Made by a program: the position numbers and the translations under genes. From Vibrio campbellii CAIM 519 = NBRC 15631 = ATCC 25920 (GTDB lineage Bacteria > Pseudomonadota > Gammaproteobacteria > Enterobacterales > Vibrionaceae): a stretch of 64,000 nt of DNA. This document shows positions 35,500-45,358 of this stretch, in pieces. The notes below the pieces were generated by a model, which did not search any database, had not been told where the DNA came from, and was given only the letters and a program-made list of their open reading frames with translations. Position 1 is the first letter of the stretch; each line of letters begins with the position of its first letter. The DNA is taken from positions 2,046,001-2,110,000 of the forward strand of contig NZ_CP015863.1 in the NCBI RefSeq assembly GCF_002163755.1, in the 5' to 3' direction.

Positions 35500-37782
35500 A
35501 TGAACCAACAACTTACCGTCACTAAGCGTGATGGCCGCAAAGAAACTATCGATCTGGAGAAAATCCATCGCGTTATTACTTGGGCTGCCGAAGGTCTTAA
35601 CAACGTTTCAGTATCACAAGTAGAATTACGTGCTCACATCCAGTTTTATGACGGCATCACCACGTCAGATATCCACGAGACGATGATCAAGTCTGCTGCA
35701 GACCTGATTTCAGAAGAGACACCGGACTACCAATACCTAGCTGCTCGCCTAGCGGTATTTCACCTACGTAAAAAAGCATACGGCCAATACGAGCCGCCAA
35801 CGTTGCATGACCACGTAGCTCGTCTTGTTGATATGGGTAAGTACGATAAGCACATCCTAGAAGACTACACAAAAGCGGAATTAGACGAGCTTGATGCGTA
35901 CATCGACCACAAGCGCGATCTTGATTTCTCTTACGCAGCCGTAAAACAGCTAGAAGGTAAGTACTTTGTACAAAACCGTGTATCAGGCGAGATCTACGAA
36001 AGTGCTCAGTTCCTTTACATTCTAGTGTCTGCTTGCCTGTTCGCTAACTACCCGAGAGAAACGCGTCTTGACTACATCAAGCGTTTCTACGATGCGACAT
36101 CGACATTTAAGATTTCTCTGCCTACACCGATCATGTCTGGTGTACGTACGCCTACTCGTCAGTTCAGCTCATGCGTACTGATCGAATGTGGCGATAGCCT
36201 TGATTCTATCAACGCAACAGCAAGCTCTATCGTGCGTTACGTTTCTCAACGTGCAGGTATCGGTATCAACGCAGGTCGTATCCGTGCGCTAGGTTCTGAA
36301 ATCCGCGGTGGTGAAGCATTCCACACAGGTTGTATCCCATTCTACAAATACTTCCAAACAGCAGTGAAATGTTGTTCGCAAGGTGGTGTTCGTGGCGGTG
36401 CAGCAACGGTGTTCTACCCACTATGGCACGGTGAAGCCCGCTCACTATTGGTGCTTAAGAACAACCGTGGTGTAGAAGAGAACCGTGTTCGTCACATGGA
36501 CTACGGTGTTCAGTTGAACAAACTGATGTACCAACGCCTAGTGGAAGGTGGCAACATCACGCTATTCTCACCGTCTGACGTACCTGGTCTATACGACGCA
36601 TTCTTCGAAAACCAAGAAGAGTTCGAACGTCTATACGTGAAATACGAAAACGATCCTTCAATCAAGAAAGAGACCGTTAAAGCAATTGAGATGTTCACTC
36701 TGCTAATGCAAGAGCGTGCATCAACAGGCCGTATCTACATTCAGAACGTGGACCACTGTAATACTCACAGCCCGTTCGATTCAGAAGTTGCGCCAGTTCG
36801 TCAATCAAACCTATGTTTGGAAATCGCACTGCCAACTAAACCTCTGAAAAACGTTGAAGATGATTCAGGTGAGATCGCACTATGTACGCTTTCTGCGTTT
36901 AACCTTGGTGCTATCAAATCTCTAGATGATTTCGAAGAGCTATCTGAGCTTGTAGTACGTGCACTAGACGCTCTGCTTGATTACCAAGATTACCCACTAC
37001 CAGCAGCTTACAAGTCGACAATGAACCGTCGTACGCTGGGTGTTGGCGTTATCAACTTCGCATACTACCTAGCGAAGAATGGCGTTAAGTACTCTGACGG
37101 CAGCGCAAACGGCCTAACTCACCGTACATTTGAAGCGATTCAGTACTACCTATTGAAAGCCTCTGTAGCGCTTGCGAAAGAGCAAGGTAAGTGTCCTTCG
37201 TTCCACGAAACGAACTACGCGAAAGGTCTACTGCCAATCGACACTTACAAGAAAGACGTTGATCTAATTTGTGAAGAAGAGCTGCACTACGATTGGGACA
37301 GCCTACGTCAAGAAATCATGGAACACGGTCTACGTAACTCAACACTGACTGCGCTAATGCCATCTGAGACTTCTTCTCAGATCTCTAACGCAACAAACGG
37401 TATTGAGCCACCACGTGGTTTCGTGTCTGTTAAAGCGTCGAAAGACGGCATCTTGAAGCAAGTTGTGCCAGATTTTGCTGAGCTGAAAGACAACTACGAA
37501 CTGCTTTGGAACATCGGTTCTAACGACGGTTACCTACACCTTGTGGGCATCATGCAGAAATTCGTTGACCAAGCGATCTCTGCAAACACAAACTATGACC
37601 CTTCTGGTTATGAGAGCGGTAAGGTTCCAATGAAGAAACTTCTTCAAGACCTTCTAACTGCGTACAAGTTTGGTGTGAAGACACTTTACTACCATAACAC
37701 TCGTGACGGCGCGAAAGACGACCAGAAAGACGCAGTTCAAACGCAAGATGACGATTGTGAAGGCGGCGGTTGTAAGATTTAA
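35500..37782 (+). CDS. nrdA: class Ia ribonucleoside-diphosphate reductase, alpha subunit
   Basis: A 760-residue catalytic subunit that reduces NDPs to dNDPs. The N-terminal ATP cone (LTVTKRDGRKETIDLEKIHR) binds dATP/ATP. Active-site elements are the first redox cysteine in RQFSSCVLIEC, the NLCLEI loop with the radical cysteine region, the second cysteine in IALCTLSAFNLG, and two tyrosines on the radical path (TLYYHNTRDG). The C-terminal shuttle pair is CEGGGCKI. It is first in nrdA-nrdB-yfaE. Confidence 0.97.
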   Translation: MNQQLTVTKRDGRKETIDLEKIHRVITWAAEGLNNVSVSQVELRAHIQFYDGITTSDIHETMIKSAADLISEETPDYQYLAARLAVFHLRKKAYGQYEPPTLHDHVARLVDMGKYDKHILEDYTKAELDELDAYIDHKRDLDFSYAAVKQLEGKYFVQNRVSGEIYESAQFLYILVSACLFANYPRETRLDYIKRFYDATSTFKISLPTPIMSGVRTPTRQFSSCVLIECGDSLDSINATASSIVRYVSQRAGIGINAGRIRALGSEIRGGEAFHTGCIPFYKYFQTAVKCCSQGGVRGGAATVFYPLWHGEARSLLVLKNNRGVEENRVRHMDYGVQLNKLMYQRLVEGGNITLFSPSDVPGLYDAFFENQEEFERLYVKYENDPSIKKETVKAIEMFTLLMQERASTGRIYIQNVDHCNTHSPFDSEVAPVRQSNLCLEIALPTKPLKNVEDDSGEIALCTLSAFNLGAIKSLDDFEELSELVVRALDALLDYQDYPLPAAYKSTMNRRTLGVGVINFAYYLAKNGVKYSDGSANGLTHRTFEAIQYYLLKASVALAKEQGKCPSFHETNYAKGLLPIDTYKKDVDLICEEELHYDWDSLRQEIMEHGLRNSTLTALMPSETSSQISNATNGIEPPRGFVSVKASKDGILKQVVPDFAELKDNYELLWNIGSNDGYLHLVGIMQKFVDQAISANTNYDPSGYESGKVPMKKLLQDLLTAYKFGVKTLYYHNTRDGAKDDQKDAVQTQDDDCEGGGCKI

Positions 37783-37824
37783 TCTCCCGCACCCTAACAA
37801 TCCGTAGAAACAAATAATCGAATA

Positions 37825-37842
37825 CCTCCCCTTTTGGGGAGG
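37825..37842 (+). promoter_or_regulatory. stem-loop between nrdA and nrdB
   Basis: CCTCCCC / GGGGAGG with a TTTT loop but no following T-tract. It is probably an mRNA-stability or processing element adjusting NrdA:NrdB ratio, not a full terminator. Confidence 0.5.
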
Positions 37843-37863
37843 TCTAAAAGGAATTGAGGCATT

Positions 37864-38997
37864 ATGGCTTACAGTACTTTTAACCAGAAAAAAAACGACC
37901 AGCTAAAGGAACCAATGTTCCTAGGTCAATCAGTGAACGTTGCTCGTTACGACCAACAAAAATTCGAGATCTTCGAAAAACTAATCGAAAAGCAACTGTC
38001 TTTCTTCTGGCGTCCAGAAGAAGTTGACGTTTCAAGTGATCGTATCGACTACAACAAGCTACCTGAGCACGAGAAACACATTTTCATCTCAAACCTGAAG
38101 TACCAAACGCTGCTTGACTCAATTCAAGGCCGTAGCCCTAACGTTGCACTGCTTCCACTTGTTTCTCTGCCTGAGCTTGAAACATGGATTGAGACATGGT
38201 CTTTCTCTGAAACGATTCACTCTCGTTCGTACACACACATCATCCGTAACATCGTGAATGACCCAAGTGTTGTATTTGACGATATCGTTGAAAACGAACA
38301 CATCCTTAAGCGTGCGAAAGACATTGCACACTACTACGATGACCTAATTCAAGCGACAAACGACTACCACCGTTACGGTGAAGGTGAACATGCTCTGAAT
38401 GGCGAAACGGTTAAAGTTAGCCTGTACGATCTGAAGAAGAAACTGTACATCTGTCTCATGTCGGTAAACGCGCTTGAAGCAATCCGTTTCTACGTAAGCT
38501 TCGCATGTTCATTTGCATTCGCAGAACGTGAGCTAATGGAAGGTAACGCGAAAATCATCAAGCTGATCGCTCGTGATGAAGCACTTCATTTGAGCGGCAC
38601 GCAACACATGATCAACCTGCTACGTAACGGTCAAGATGACTTCTTATTCATGCAGATCGCTGAAGAAGCAAAACAAGAGTGTTTTGACCTGTTCAAAGAA
38701 GCAGCTGAGCAAGAAAAAGAATGGGCTGAGTACCTATTTAAAGACGGTTCAATGATCGGTCTGAACAAAGACATCCTGAGCCAATACGTTGAGTACATCA
38801 CTAATATCCGTATGCAAGCGGTAGGTCTGCCAGCAGCGTACCCTGAAGCGACATCAAACCCTATCCCATGGATCAACGCTTGGTTATCATCGGATAACGT
38901 TCAGGTTGCACCGCAAGAAGCAGAAATCTCTTCATATCTTGTTGGTCAGATTGACAATGAAGTAAGTGCAGACGACTTCGAAGGATTTGAGTTGTAA
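37864..38997 (+). CDS. nrdB: class Ia ribonucleotide reductase, beta subunit
   Basis: A 377-residue radical-generating subunit. The tyrosyl-radical residue is Tyr123 in [12 protein letters not shown], and di-iron ligands appear in [18 protein letters not shown] and [15 protein letters not shown]. The far C-terminal acidic tail (DDFEGFEL) docks on NrdA. It starts 81 bp after nrdA, and its stop codon shares a base with the yfaE start (TAATG). Confidence 0.97.
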   Translation: MAYSTFNQKKNDQLKEPMFLGQSVNVARYDQQKFEIFEKLIEKQLSFFWRPEEVDVSSDRIDYNKLPEHEKHIFISNLKYQTLLDSIQGRSPNVALLPLVSLPELETWIETWSFSETIHSRSYTHIIRNIVNDPSVVFDDIVENEHILKRAKDIAHYYDDLIQATNDYHRYGEGEHALNGETVKVSLYDLKKKLYICLMSVNALEAIRFYVSFACSFAFAERELMEGNAKIIKLIARDEALHLSGTQHMINLLRNGQDDFLFMQIAEEAKQECFDLFKEAAEQEKEWAEYLFKDGSMIGLNKDILSQYVEYITNIRMQAVGLPAAYPEATSNPIPWINAWLSSDNVQVAPQEAEISSYLVGQIDNEVSADDFEGFEL

Positions 38998-39275
38998 TGG
39001 CAAATATCAAAATCAACAAACTCGTAAGTATTGAGTCCAACCCATCCAATACGATTTTGGAGACGATGGAACAAGCAGGCTTATTACCTGAATACAACTG
39101 TCGCGACGGCCACTGTGGTGCTTGTCGTTGTAAGTTGGAGTCGGGTGAAGTGGAGTACGTTGGTTTTGCCATGGCTTATACTCAGCCTGATGAGATACTG
39201 CCTTGTATTTGTAAGGCGAAATCAGACCTTTCACTTAGCGGTGTGAACTATGCGATGAAAGAAAAACGCGCCTAG
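38997..39275 (+). CDS. yfaE: 2Fe-2S ferredoxin for NrdB cofactor maintenance
   Basis: A 92-residue plant-type ferredoxin. The cluster ligands are the three cysteines of CRDGHCGACRC and the fourth in ILPCICKAK. E. coli YfaE reduces the met form of NrdB so the diferric-tyrosyl cofactor can be rebuilt. The one-base TAATG overlap with nrdB means tight translational coupling. A terminator at 39302 closes the operon. Confidence 0.94.
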   Translation: MANIKINKLVSIESNPSNTILETMEQAGLLPEYNCRDGHCGACRCKLESGEVEYVGFAMAYTQPDEILPCICKAKSDLSLSGVNYAMKEKRA

Positions 39276-39301
39276 TCCAAAACCAGCTAAGCAAATACAA
39301 T

Positions 39302-39330
39302 AAAGCCAAGGCAACACGCCTTGGCTTTTT
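39302..39330 (+). terminator. terminator of nrdAB-yfaE
   Basis: AAAGCCAAGGC / GCCTTGGCTTT with a five-base loop and T5. Confidence 0.88.
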
Positions 39331-39426
39331 GCTACCTGTCGTCTCGTCCTGAGATAGGTATCTCGCCCTTAAATGTATTTACGCAATAATGTTGCGGTTT
39401 AAGGGCGAAAACAGTTAAAGCATGCT

Positions 39427-40659
39427 TCAAATCGCACTGCTCGGGATATGCATCTCCTTCACTTTTTCTAAGAAAGCATATTGAGCCGACATTGGTTTAC
39501 GTTCTAGGTAACGGCGTAACAGGTCTAACGCGGCCGCACTGATAACTTTCACTTGGTCGTCGCGCTGATATTTTCTCGATAACTTATATAACGCCCCCCA
39601 CTCACCTGTTGAGGTAGAAAGCGCCACGGAAAATACTCCCTCTTCAAGCTTTCCGGTCACTAGCGCTAAATCCGTGCCGCACTTCTCGCGCGTCGCACCC
39701 GCCAGCGCAAAGGTCGCTGCTAATGGGTCTCCCTCGTCGGTAATGGTTTGGCTTTGACCTGCTAATACCCAACCATGACCAAACTGCTTTTCGACGTTCT
39801 CATCACTGTTAAGCCAATAGGTTAAGTGGCCTGCACTGCTTTTCTCTGAAACGGACAATGTCAGTCCTTTATCTATCAGCATTTGGCCTACATGCTCAAC
39901 CATCGGCACATCTACGCTCACCGTATTCGTTTCAAGGTGCTTGTGAATCAGTTGCATCAGCTTCATTCGCTGTTCTACCTGATTAGAAGGACCGAATAGC
40001 TTCACCTCGATAAACGGCAAGTAAGAGCGGTAACCAAGCTCATAACCCTGTGGCAATTTCATTTGGTCTAGTTTGTCTGAGATACCAGACTCTGACAGGC
40101 CAAAGGTATAAATACGGCTGCAAGATGCACTCTCAACTTCAGGGAATAGCCTCTTCAAGTCTGGCAGAATTTGCGTTTCTGCCATCAGTTTGAATTCGCT
40201 TGGCACACCCGGCGTAAAGTAGAACACCGCGTCATTAATCCGCATTTTAAAGCCACATGCCGTGCCTATTGGGTTATCCACGATTTCTGCTGTCTCTGGC
40301 AACATCGCTTGCTTGAGGTTACTATCCGGCATTGGGATACCACGACGAGCGTACATCGCCTCCAGATGATCCAGCCAGTCTTTGAATAGCACCAGCTTAC
40401 ATTCGGCAGCTTTTGCCGCTGCAGCGGCGCTCATGTCGTCTGTAGTTGGGCCCAAACCACCATTAACGATCACGACATCGTTATTGAAGCTGAGCATAAG
40501 GAATTCTTCGATAAGGCTCGACTGTTTGTCACCAACGGTCGAACGCTTGGTTAAGCCAAATCCATGCTGATAAAACAAACTCGACACCCAAGCTGAATTT
40601 GTATCAACAATGTCACCGTGAAGGACTTCTTCTCCGGTACTAAGCATAGCAATTTTCAC
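39427..40659 (-). CDS. CinA-family protein (YfaY-like) with degenerate amidase domain
   Basis: The protein has 410 residues from GTG 40659 (AGGAG six bases ahead). The N-terminal MoCF/COG1058 domain (about 1-170) is well kept: LSTGEEVLHGDIVDTNSAWV, VIVNGGLGPTTDDMSA, GVPSEFKLM. The C-terminal CinA domain (about 250-400), which in active nicotinamide-nucleotide amidases has an ESCTGG-like motif, reads SEKSSAGHLTYWL. It is therefore probably inactive for NMN deamidation, as proposed for YfaY of E. coli. It stands alone beside the nrd operon, as yfaY lies near yfaE in enterobacteria. Confidence 0.82.
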   Translation of the reverse strand: MKIAMLSTGEEVLHGDIVDTNSAWVSSLFYQHGFGLTKRSTVGDKQSSLIEEFLMLSFNNDVVIVNGGLGPTTDDMSAAAAAKAAECKLVLFKDWLDHLEAMYARRGIPMPDSNLKQAMLPETAEIVDNPIGTACGFKMRINDAVFYFTPGVPSEFKLMAETQILPDLKRLFPEVESASCSRIYTFGLSESGISDKLDQMKLPQGYELGYRSYLPFIEVKLFGPSNQVEQRMKLMQLIHKHLETNTVSVDVPMVEHVGQMLIDKGLTLSVSEKSSAGHLTYWLNSDENVEKQFGHGWVLAGQSQTITDEGDPLAATFALAGATREKCGTDLALVTGKLEEGVFSVALSTSTGEWGALYKLSRKYQRDDQVKVISAAALDLLRRYLERKPMSAQYAFLEKVKEMHIPSSAI

Positions 40660-40843
40660 ATCTGACTCCTAAAAATAGGCAAAATCCACATTTTTTCGAC
40701 ATTATGCCTATATCGTTTTTATTTTATTAGACTAATCTCTTAGTGAATTTGTTGAGATTAAATTTAGGTCAAGTATTTAAATGGCTGTTCTTTTGAGGGA
40801 TAATTGTGAGCCCGATCATCAAACCAATAACTCGGAGACCTCT

Positions 40844-41761
40844 GTGTCAAAATCATCCATGTTCAAGAAAACGCTAAGTGGTCTTGTTCTGACTGCGTCT
40901 GCTGCGGCAAATGCGAGCCAGTACGATATGAGTAACCATATCGAGTTTTCTTACACGCCTGATTGCCTGTCAGGTTACTGCGAAACAACCACTCTGTATA
41001 GCTTTGAGCCACAAAATCCTCGCTATGCGATGGGGTTAGATAGCGATGATTCTTTAAATCTCGACGCAGGTCTTCAACCAAAGCATCTTATCGTTCCAAA
41101 AGACAAGGATTGGGACTACCTTATGGGTCAAACTTACACCATCCTTGGTTTGAGTGTGGCGACTGTGGGTTTGATGACGTTGCTGCCTGAAAGCATCACT
41201 AAGTGGGATGACGAAGATCGCGACATGAGCAAACTCGGCAGCAAGTGGAAAGATAACGTCTCTAGCGGTCCGGTTTGGGATCGTGACGAACACTTCCTAA
41301 ACTACGTTATGCATCCTTACTTCGGTGGTGTTTACTACACAGCGTCGCGCCACGCGGGCTATAACGAATTTGAATCCTTCCTATACTCTGCAACCATGTC
41401 GGCATTCTTCTGGGAATACGGTGTAGAAGCGTTTGCGGAAGTCCCATCATGGCAAGACTTATTTATTACTCCATTTTTTGGTGCTGTGGTCGGTGAAATG
41501 ATGTTAACTGCTGAGCAAGACATTATTACTGGCGGCGGTGAAGTAATGGGTTCAGAGACGATGGGTGACGTATCTTTGTTCTTCCTCAACCCAATTGGCC
41601 ATATCCATTACTGGATATCCGATGCTTGGGGTGGCAGCGCAGAGTTCCAATTCAGCTCTTCGCCTTGGTTCGGTAACCAAGACGCCGCGAAATTCGCGAT
41701 GGACTCTGGCGCAAGCTACGACAATGTCTTCTACGGTTTTGAAATGAAGGTAACCTTCTAA
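40844..41761 (+). CDS. DUF3943 outer-membrane-associated protein
   Basis: The protein has 305 residues from GTG 40844 (CGGAG seven bases ahead), which gives the signal peptide MFKKTLSGLVLTASAAANAS; an in-frame ATG at 40781 would bury it. Its features match DUF3943: DKDWDYLMGQTYTILGLSVA, NYVMHPYFGGVYYTASRHAG, FFWEYGVEAFAEVPSWQDLF, ITPFFGAVVGE and a C-terminal YGFEMKVTF strand. Members are predicted beta-rich envelope proteins of unknown function. It is monocistronic with its own terminator. Confidence 0.78.
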   Translation: MSKSSMFKKTLSGLVLTASAAANASQYDMSNHIEFSYTPDCLSGYCETTTLYSFEPQNPRYAMGLDSDDSLNLDAGLQPKHLIVPKDKDWDYLMGQTYTILGLSVATVGLMTLLPESITKWDDEDRDMSKLGSKWKDNVSSGPVWDRDEHFLNYVMHPYFGGVYYTASRHAGYNEFESFLYSATMSAFFWEYGVEAFAEVPSWQDLFITPFFGAVVGEMMLTAEQDIITGGGEVMGSETMGDVSLFFLNPIGHIHYWISDAWGGSAEFQFSSSPWFGNQDAAKFAMDSGASYDNVFYGFEMKVTF

Positions 41762-41776
41762 AACCAAACATTTAAA

Positions 41777-41801
41777 GAGCAGCTCACGGGCTGCTTTTTT
41801 G
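41777..41801 (+). terminator. terminator of the DUF3943 gene
   Basis: AGCAGC / GCTGCT stem with a six-base loop, followed by T6. Confidence 0.8.
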
Positions 41802-42001
41802 TGCCCCAAGCGAAGTTTTCATTATTTGAGTCACGAATTAGCGTCAAAAATTGACCTCTGTCAAACATAACCCTCCCCCAGCACCTACACTGAAATTAAG
41901 GAAAAATTCCAATAACTTAAGTTCTTGAACCTTAAGCCCAAATAACTATAGCGATACGTCTAACCGTGCCGCGTCCAAACCTTATTCCGGGAGGGGACAT
42001 T

Positions 42002-42514
42002 ATGAACACTGTGTTTATCGTTAATTTCGTCGGTCAGGCATCACCAGCGACCATCAAACAACTTGCTGCTGTTACACATGAAAACGATGGAAAATGGCTC
42101 ATCAGTAAAGTGAACTTTATTGAAGACCAAGTCGCTGGCGTAATCAAAGTGGAGCTTCCTGAAGAAAACACCGACACAGTAAAAGATGCGTTTTCCGCTT
42201 GCCAGACTCTTATCGTCAAGTTCGTCGATTCTGAGCCACACTCTCATCGAGAGGATACGGTTTTCCAATTACGTCTCGACGCCAATGACCGCGCGGGTAT
42301 TGTCAATGAGATTACTCACGTACTCGATGGACAAGGGATTTCAATCTTAGATATGGACTGCCAACGTGTGTTCATTGCCGGCGGTGGTGGGGTCAGCTCT
42401 AGCCTATTCAGTGCGAAGATGGCCATCAAGCTACCTAGCGAATTGGAAATCGATGATGTGGCCAACGAGCTGGAATCACTCAGTGAAGATACCCGTGTGA
42501 TTGTGGAAGGCTAA
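42002..42514 (+). CDS. tandem ACT-domain regulatory protein, GcvR-like
   Basis: The protein has 170 residues from ATG 42002, directly after the strong site GGGAGGGG. Two ACT modules are visible: residues 1-75 (TVFIVNFVGQASPATIKQLA, VAGVIKVELP) and 80-165 (FQLRLDANDRAGIVNEITHV, GISILDMDCQRVFI). The second keeps the D-R-x-G-I-V amino-acid-binding loop. The layout resembles GcvR, which binds glycine and holds GcvA in its repressing form, but sequence identity to E. coli GcvR looks low. A general ligand-sensing adaptor is the safer call. Confidence 0.7.
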   Translation: MNTVFIVNFVGQASPATIKQLAAVTHENDGKWLISKVNFIEDQVAGVIKVELPEENTDTVKDAFSACQTLIVKFVDSEPHSHREDTVFQLRLDANDRAGIVNEITHVLDGQGISILDMDCQRVFIAGGGGVSSSLFSAKMAIKLPSELEIDDVANELESLSEDTRVIVEG

Positions 42515-42556
42515 CCTCCGCCCCCGATGCACATTCCAATATCAATGCCCAAATAA

Positions 42557-42583
42557 AAAAGAGCAGCGTTGTGCTGCTCTTTT
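42557..42583. terminator. bidirectional terminator
   Basis: AAAAGAGCAGC / GCTGCTCTTTT with a five-base loop, shared by the ACT-domain gene and the convergent nspC. Confidence 0.85.
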
Positions 42584-42618
42584 CACGTTCAACCACTTTT
42601 TACGTCAAGCAAAGATAG

Positions 42619-43752
42619 CTACTTCACTGACCATTGAGATAAAGAGCGTTTGAAATCTGAGTAATCAAACTCGTTCAGTTTTTGAATCTCGCCACTTGAA
42701 CGCTCACAATATACCGATGGCATGCGCAGACCATTGAACCAGTTTAGCTTCACCATGGTGTAACCCGCACTGTCCAGAATGTGTAGACGCTGACCAATTT
42801 CTAATGGCTGTTCGAAGTTCGCCACACAGAACTGATCACCCGCTAAGCAAGAGCAAGAACCAATCACGTATTCGTGCTCGCCGTTTTCTGATGCTTCTAG
42901 GATAGACGCAGGCTCATTGTAGATAAGGGTATCCAAGCGGTGCGCTTCTGTTGCTGAGTCAACAATCGCCGTCTTCTTCACGTTCTCAACAATATCTACC
43001 ACGGTCACGACAAGGTCGGTCGTTTTTGTGATGATTGCCTCTCCTGGCTCTAAGTACATTTGTACGCCGTGTTTTTCAGAGAAGGCTTTCAGCGCTAGGC
43101 CTAATTTCTCGATGCCATAGCCTGGCCATGTGAAGAATACACCACCGCCCATGCTCACCCAGTCTAGCTTGTTTAGGTACTCGCCAAACTGTTCTGAAAT
43201 CGAATCAAGCAAACCAATAAATGCGTCTACGTCTTTGTTCTCACAGTTCATGTGGAACATCACGCCATCAATGCCATCGAAAATTTCTGGCTTGATGTGG
43301 TCAGCTTGTACGCCAAGACGAGAGAACTGACGAGCAGGATTCGCTAAGTCTTGACCTGCGTAGCTTACGCCAGGGTTAAGGCGAAGACCAATAGACGCTT
43401 TGCCCTCAACGATATGACGGTAAGCTGCTAGCTGTGACTGCGAGTTGAAAATCATCTTGTCACAGATATCCGCTACTTCACGAACATCGTCTTCGCTGTA
43501 GCCAACGCTGTATGCGTGAGTCTCACCACCGAAAGTTTCGTAGCCAAGCTTCACTTCAAACGGGCCAGAGCTAGTCGTGCCATCTAAGTAAGGCTTGATG
43601 ATGTCGAATACGCCCCATGTTGAGAAGCACTTCAGTGCCAATACCAGCTTCACACCAGAAATGTCTTTTAGCTGCTTTGCTTTTTCTAGGTTCTCAACCA
43701 ACTTGTCTTCATTGATCATGAAGTACGGGGTTTTAAGTTGTTCTTTGCTCAT
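42619..43752 (-). CDS. nspC: carboxynorspermidine decarboxylase
   Basis: A 377-residue alanine-racemase-fold PLP enzyme that makes norspermidine from carboxynorspermidine. The PLP lysine is K41 in [11 protein letters not shown]; other active-site elements are [29 protein letters not shown] and a cysteine-containing GSCSCLAGD. Norspermidine controls biofilm formation in Vibrio through NspS/MbaA. It is the last gene of the norspermidine operon, separated from the dehydrogenase by a palindromic repeat element. Confidence 0.96.
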   Translation of the reverse strand: MSKEQLKTPYFMINEDKLVENLEKAKQLKDISGVKLVLALKCFSTWGVFDIIKPYLDGTTSSGPFEVKLGYETFGGETHAYSVGYSEDDVREVADICDKMIFNSQSQLAAYRHIVEGKASIGLRLNPGVSYAGQDLANPARQFSRLGVQADHIKPEIFDGIDGVMFHMNCENKDVDAFIGLLDSISEQFGEYLNKLDWVSMGGGVFFTWPGYGIEKLGLALKAFSEKHGVQMYLEPGEAIITKTTDLVVTVVDIVENVKKTAIVDSATEAHRLDTLIYNEPASILEASENGEHEYVIGSCSCLAGDQFCVANFEQPLEIGQRLHILDSAGYTMVKLNWFNGLRMPSVYCERSSGEIQKLNEFDYSDFKRSLSQWSVK

Positions 43753-43770
43753 AACTCACCATTTATCAAC

Positions 43771-44013
43771 GATTAACCCCCTCTAACTCCCCCTTAAAAA
43801 GGAGGATTAAACCAAGCCACCTCTACTCTTGCCAAAAAGTGAAAAGATTGAAGCCACGAACAGTCTGTTTTTGCTCCTCCCTTTAAAAAGGAAAGTGGAA
43901 ACTGTTCTCGGTTTGCCTCAGCTTCCCCCCTTTTAACAGTGGAAGATTTGAAACTAAGCTCGGCCGGTCTTTGCTCCTCCCCTTTTTAAGAGGAGGCTGG
44001 GAGGGGTTAACCT
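43771..44013. repeat. MITE-like palindromic repeat between norspermidine genes
   Basis: A 243-bp segment with imperfect terminal inverted repeats of 36-40 bp. The left arm begins GATTAACCCCCTCTAACTCC, and the complement of the right arm begins GGTTAACCCCTCCCAGCCTC. Both run into a C-rich/TTAAAAAGG-type block. Two inner C-rich/TTTAA blocks (43874-43891, 43924-43935) partly repeat the arm. It has no coding capacity and interrupts an operon whose other junction is only 18 bp. This is the form of a non-autonomous mobile or REP-type element. Confidence 0.65.
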
Positions 44014-44086
44014 CAAATACGACAAAAGCAGCCACGGCTTTACGCCATGACTGCTCAAATTATCTAAATAAGTTTAATGATAAAAC

Positions 44087-45340
44087 TTATTTGTTTAGTT
44101 CGTGAATCAACGGTAAGCCTTGACCTGCTTCCAACTCCTGAACATGCCAATCTAGACCGATCATTGGCATCGTTTCTAGGAACGGATCTGGGTCTAGCTG
44201 TTCCATGTTGAACACGCCTTTATCAGCCCACTTGCCACGGAAGAATTGCAGTGCTGCAGTAATTGCAGGAACACCTGTCGTGTAAGAGATCGCTTGGTGT
44301 TCAACATCTTCGTACGCGACTTTGTGGTCTGCGTTGTTGTAGATAAATACGCTGCGCTCTTTACCGTCTTTCTTACCTTGAACCCAAGTACCGATACACG
44401 TTAGGCCAGTATAACCAGGTGCTAGAGACGTTGGATCAGGTAACATCGCTTTTAGTACGTGTAGAGGTTGAACGACTGTACCGTCGTGTAGCGTTAGTGG
44501 TTCTGGACTTAGTAGGCCAATATCACGCATTACGTTGAAGTAGTTTAGGTAACGGTCACCGAAACCCATCCAGAACTCAATGCGTTTTGCTGGGATGAAT
44601 TCTTTCATCGAACGAACTTCATCGTGCGCCATTGAGTAAACTTTGTGTGAACCACAGTTCGGGAAATCGAACTCTAGCATACGAGAGTGACAAGGTACTT
44701 GCTTCCACTCGCCGTTTTCCCAGTAGAAGGAATCACCTTGGATCTCTAGCATGTTCGTTTCTGGGTCAAAGTTAGTTGCGAACTTCTTGCCGTGGTCGCC
44801 TGCGTTCACGTCCATAACGTCGATTGTATCAATCTCATCAAACAGATGTTTCACTGCATACGCTGCAAATACCGATACTACGCCTGGATCGAAACCCGCA
44901 CCTAGAATACCAGTGATGCCCGCTTCTTCGAACTTCTCACGGTAGCCCCATTGCCAGTCGTAAGCTTCTGGAACTTGTTGACCTTCAGAACATAGGTCAA
45001 CCGCCACTGATGTATCTAGGTATGAAACTTTTGCTCGGTAACACGCTTCCATGATTGGCATGTTAACCCACGGAGGACCCGCGTTGATTACTAGATCCGG
45101 TTTAACTTCTTCAATAAGAGCAACTAGAGAATCTACGTCATCAGCGTTCACTGCACGCGCTTCTAGTTTCTTAGCTGAATCTTTCAGGTTATTTTTCTTC
45201 TGAATCGATTCGATGATCTTCTCACACTTACCAATAGTACGTGATGCGATTGTGATATCACCCAGAACGTCGTTGTTTTGTGCTGCTTTATGTGCAACAA
45301 CCCAGCCAACGCCGCCTGCACCAATCTGTAGAATTGCCAT
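44087..45340 (-). CDS. carboxynorspermidine synthase (dehydrogenase)
   Basis: A 417-residue member of the saccharopine-dehydrogenase-like family. It condenses L-aspartate beta-semialdehyde with 1,3-diaminopropane using NADPH to form carboxynorspermidine. The N-terminal Rossmann motif is LQIGAGGVGWVVAHKAA. Downstream are INAGPPWVNMPIMEACYRA, GAGFDPGVVSVFAAYA and GYTGLTCIGTWVQG. It follows the aminotransferase-decarboxylase fusion by 18 bp. The gene is often labelled lys1 in Vibrio annotations, but genome context defines the polyamine role. Confidence 0.94.
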   Translation of the reverse strand: MAILQIGAGGVGWVVAHKAAQNNDVLGDITIASRTIGKCEKIIESIQKKNNLKDSAKKLEARAVNADDVDSLVALIEEVKPDLVINAGPPWVNMPIMEACYRAKVSYLDTSVAVDLCSEGQQVPEAYDWQWGYREKFEEAGITGILGAGFDPGVVSVFAAYAVKHLFDEIDTIDVMDVNAGDHGKKFATNFDPETNMLEIQGDSFYWENGEWKQVPCHSRMLEFDFPNCGSHKVYSMAHDEVRSMKEFIPAKRIEFWMGFGDRYLNYFNVMRDIGLLSPEPLTLHDGTVVQPLHVLKAMLPDPTSLAPGYTGLTCIGTWVQGKKDGKERSVFIYNNADHKVAYEDVEHQAISYTTGVPAITAALQFFRGKWADKGVFNMEQLDPDPFLETMPMIGLDWHVQELEAGQGLPLIHELNK

Positions 45341-45358
45341 AGTTTTCCGTTACCTTTA

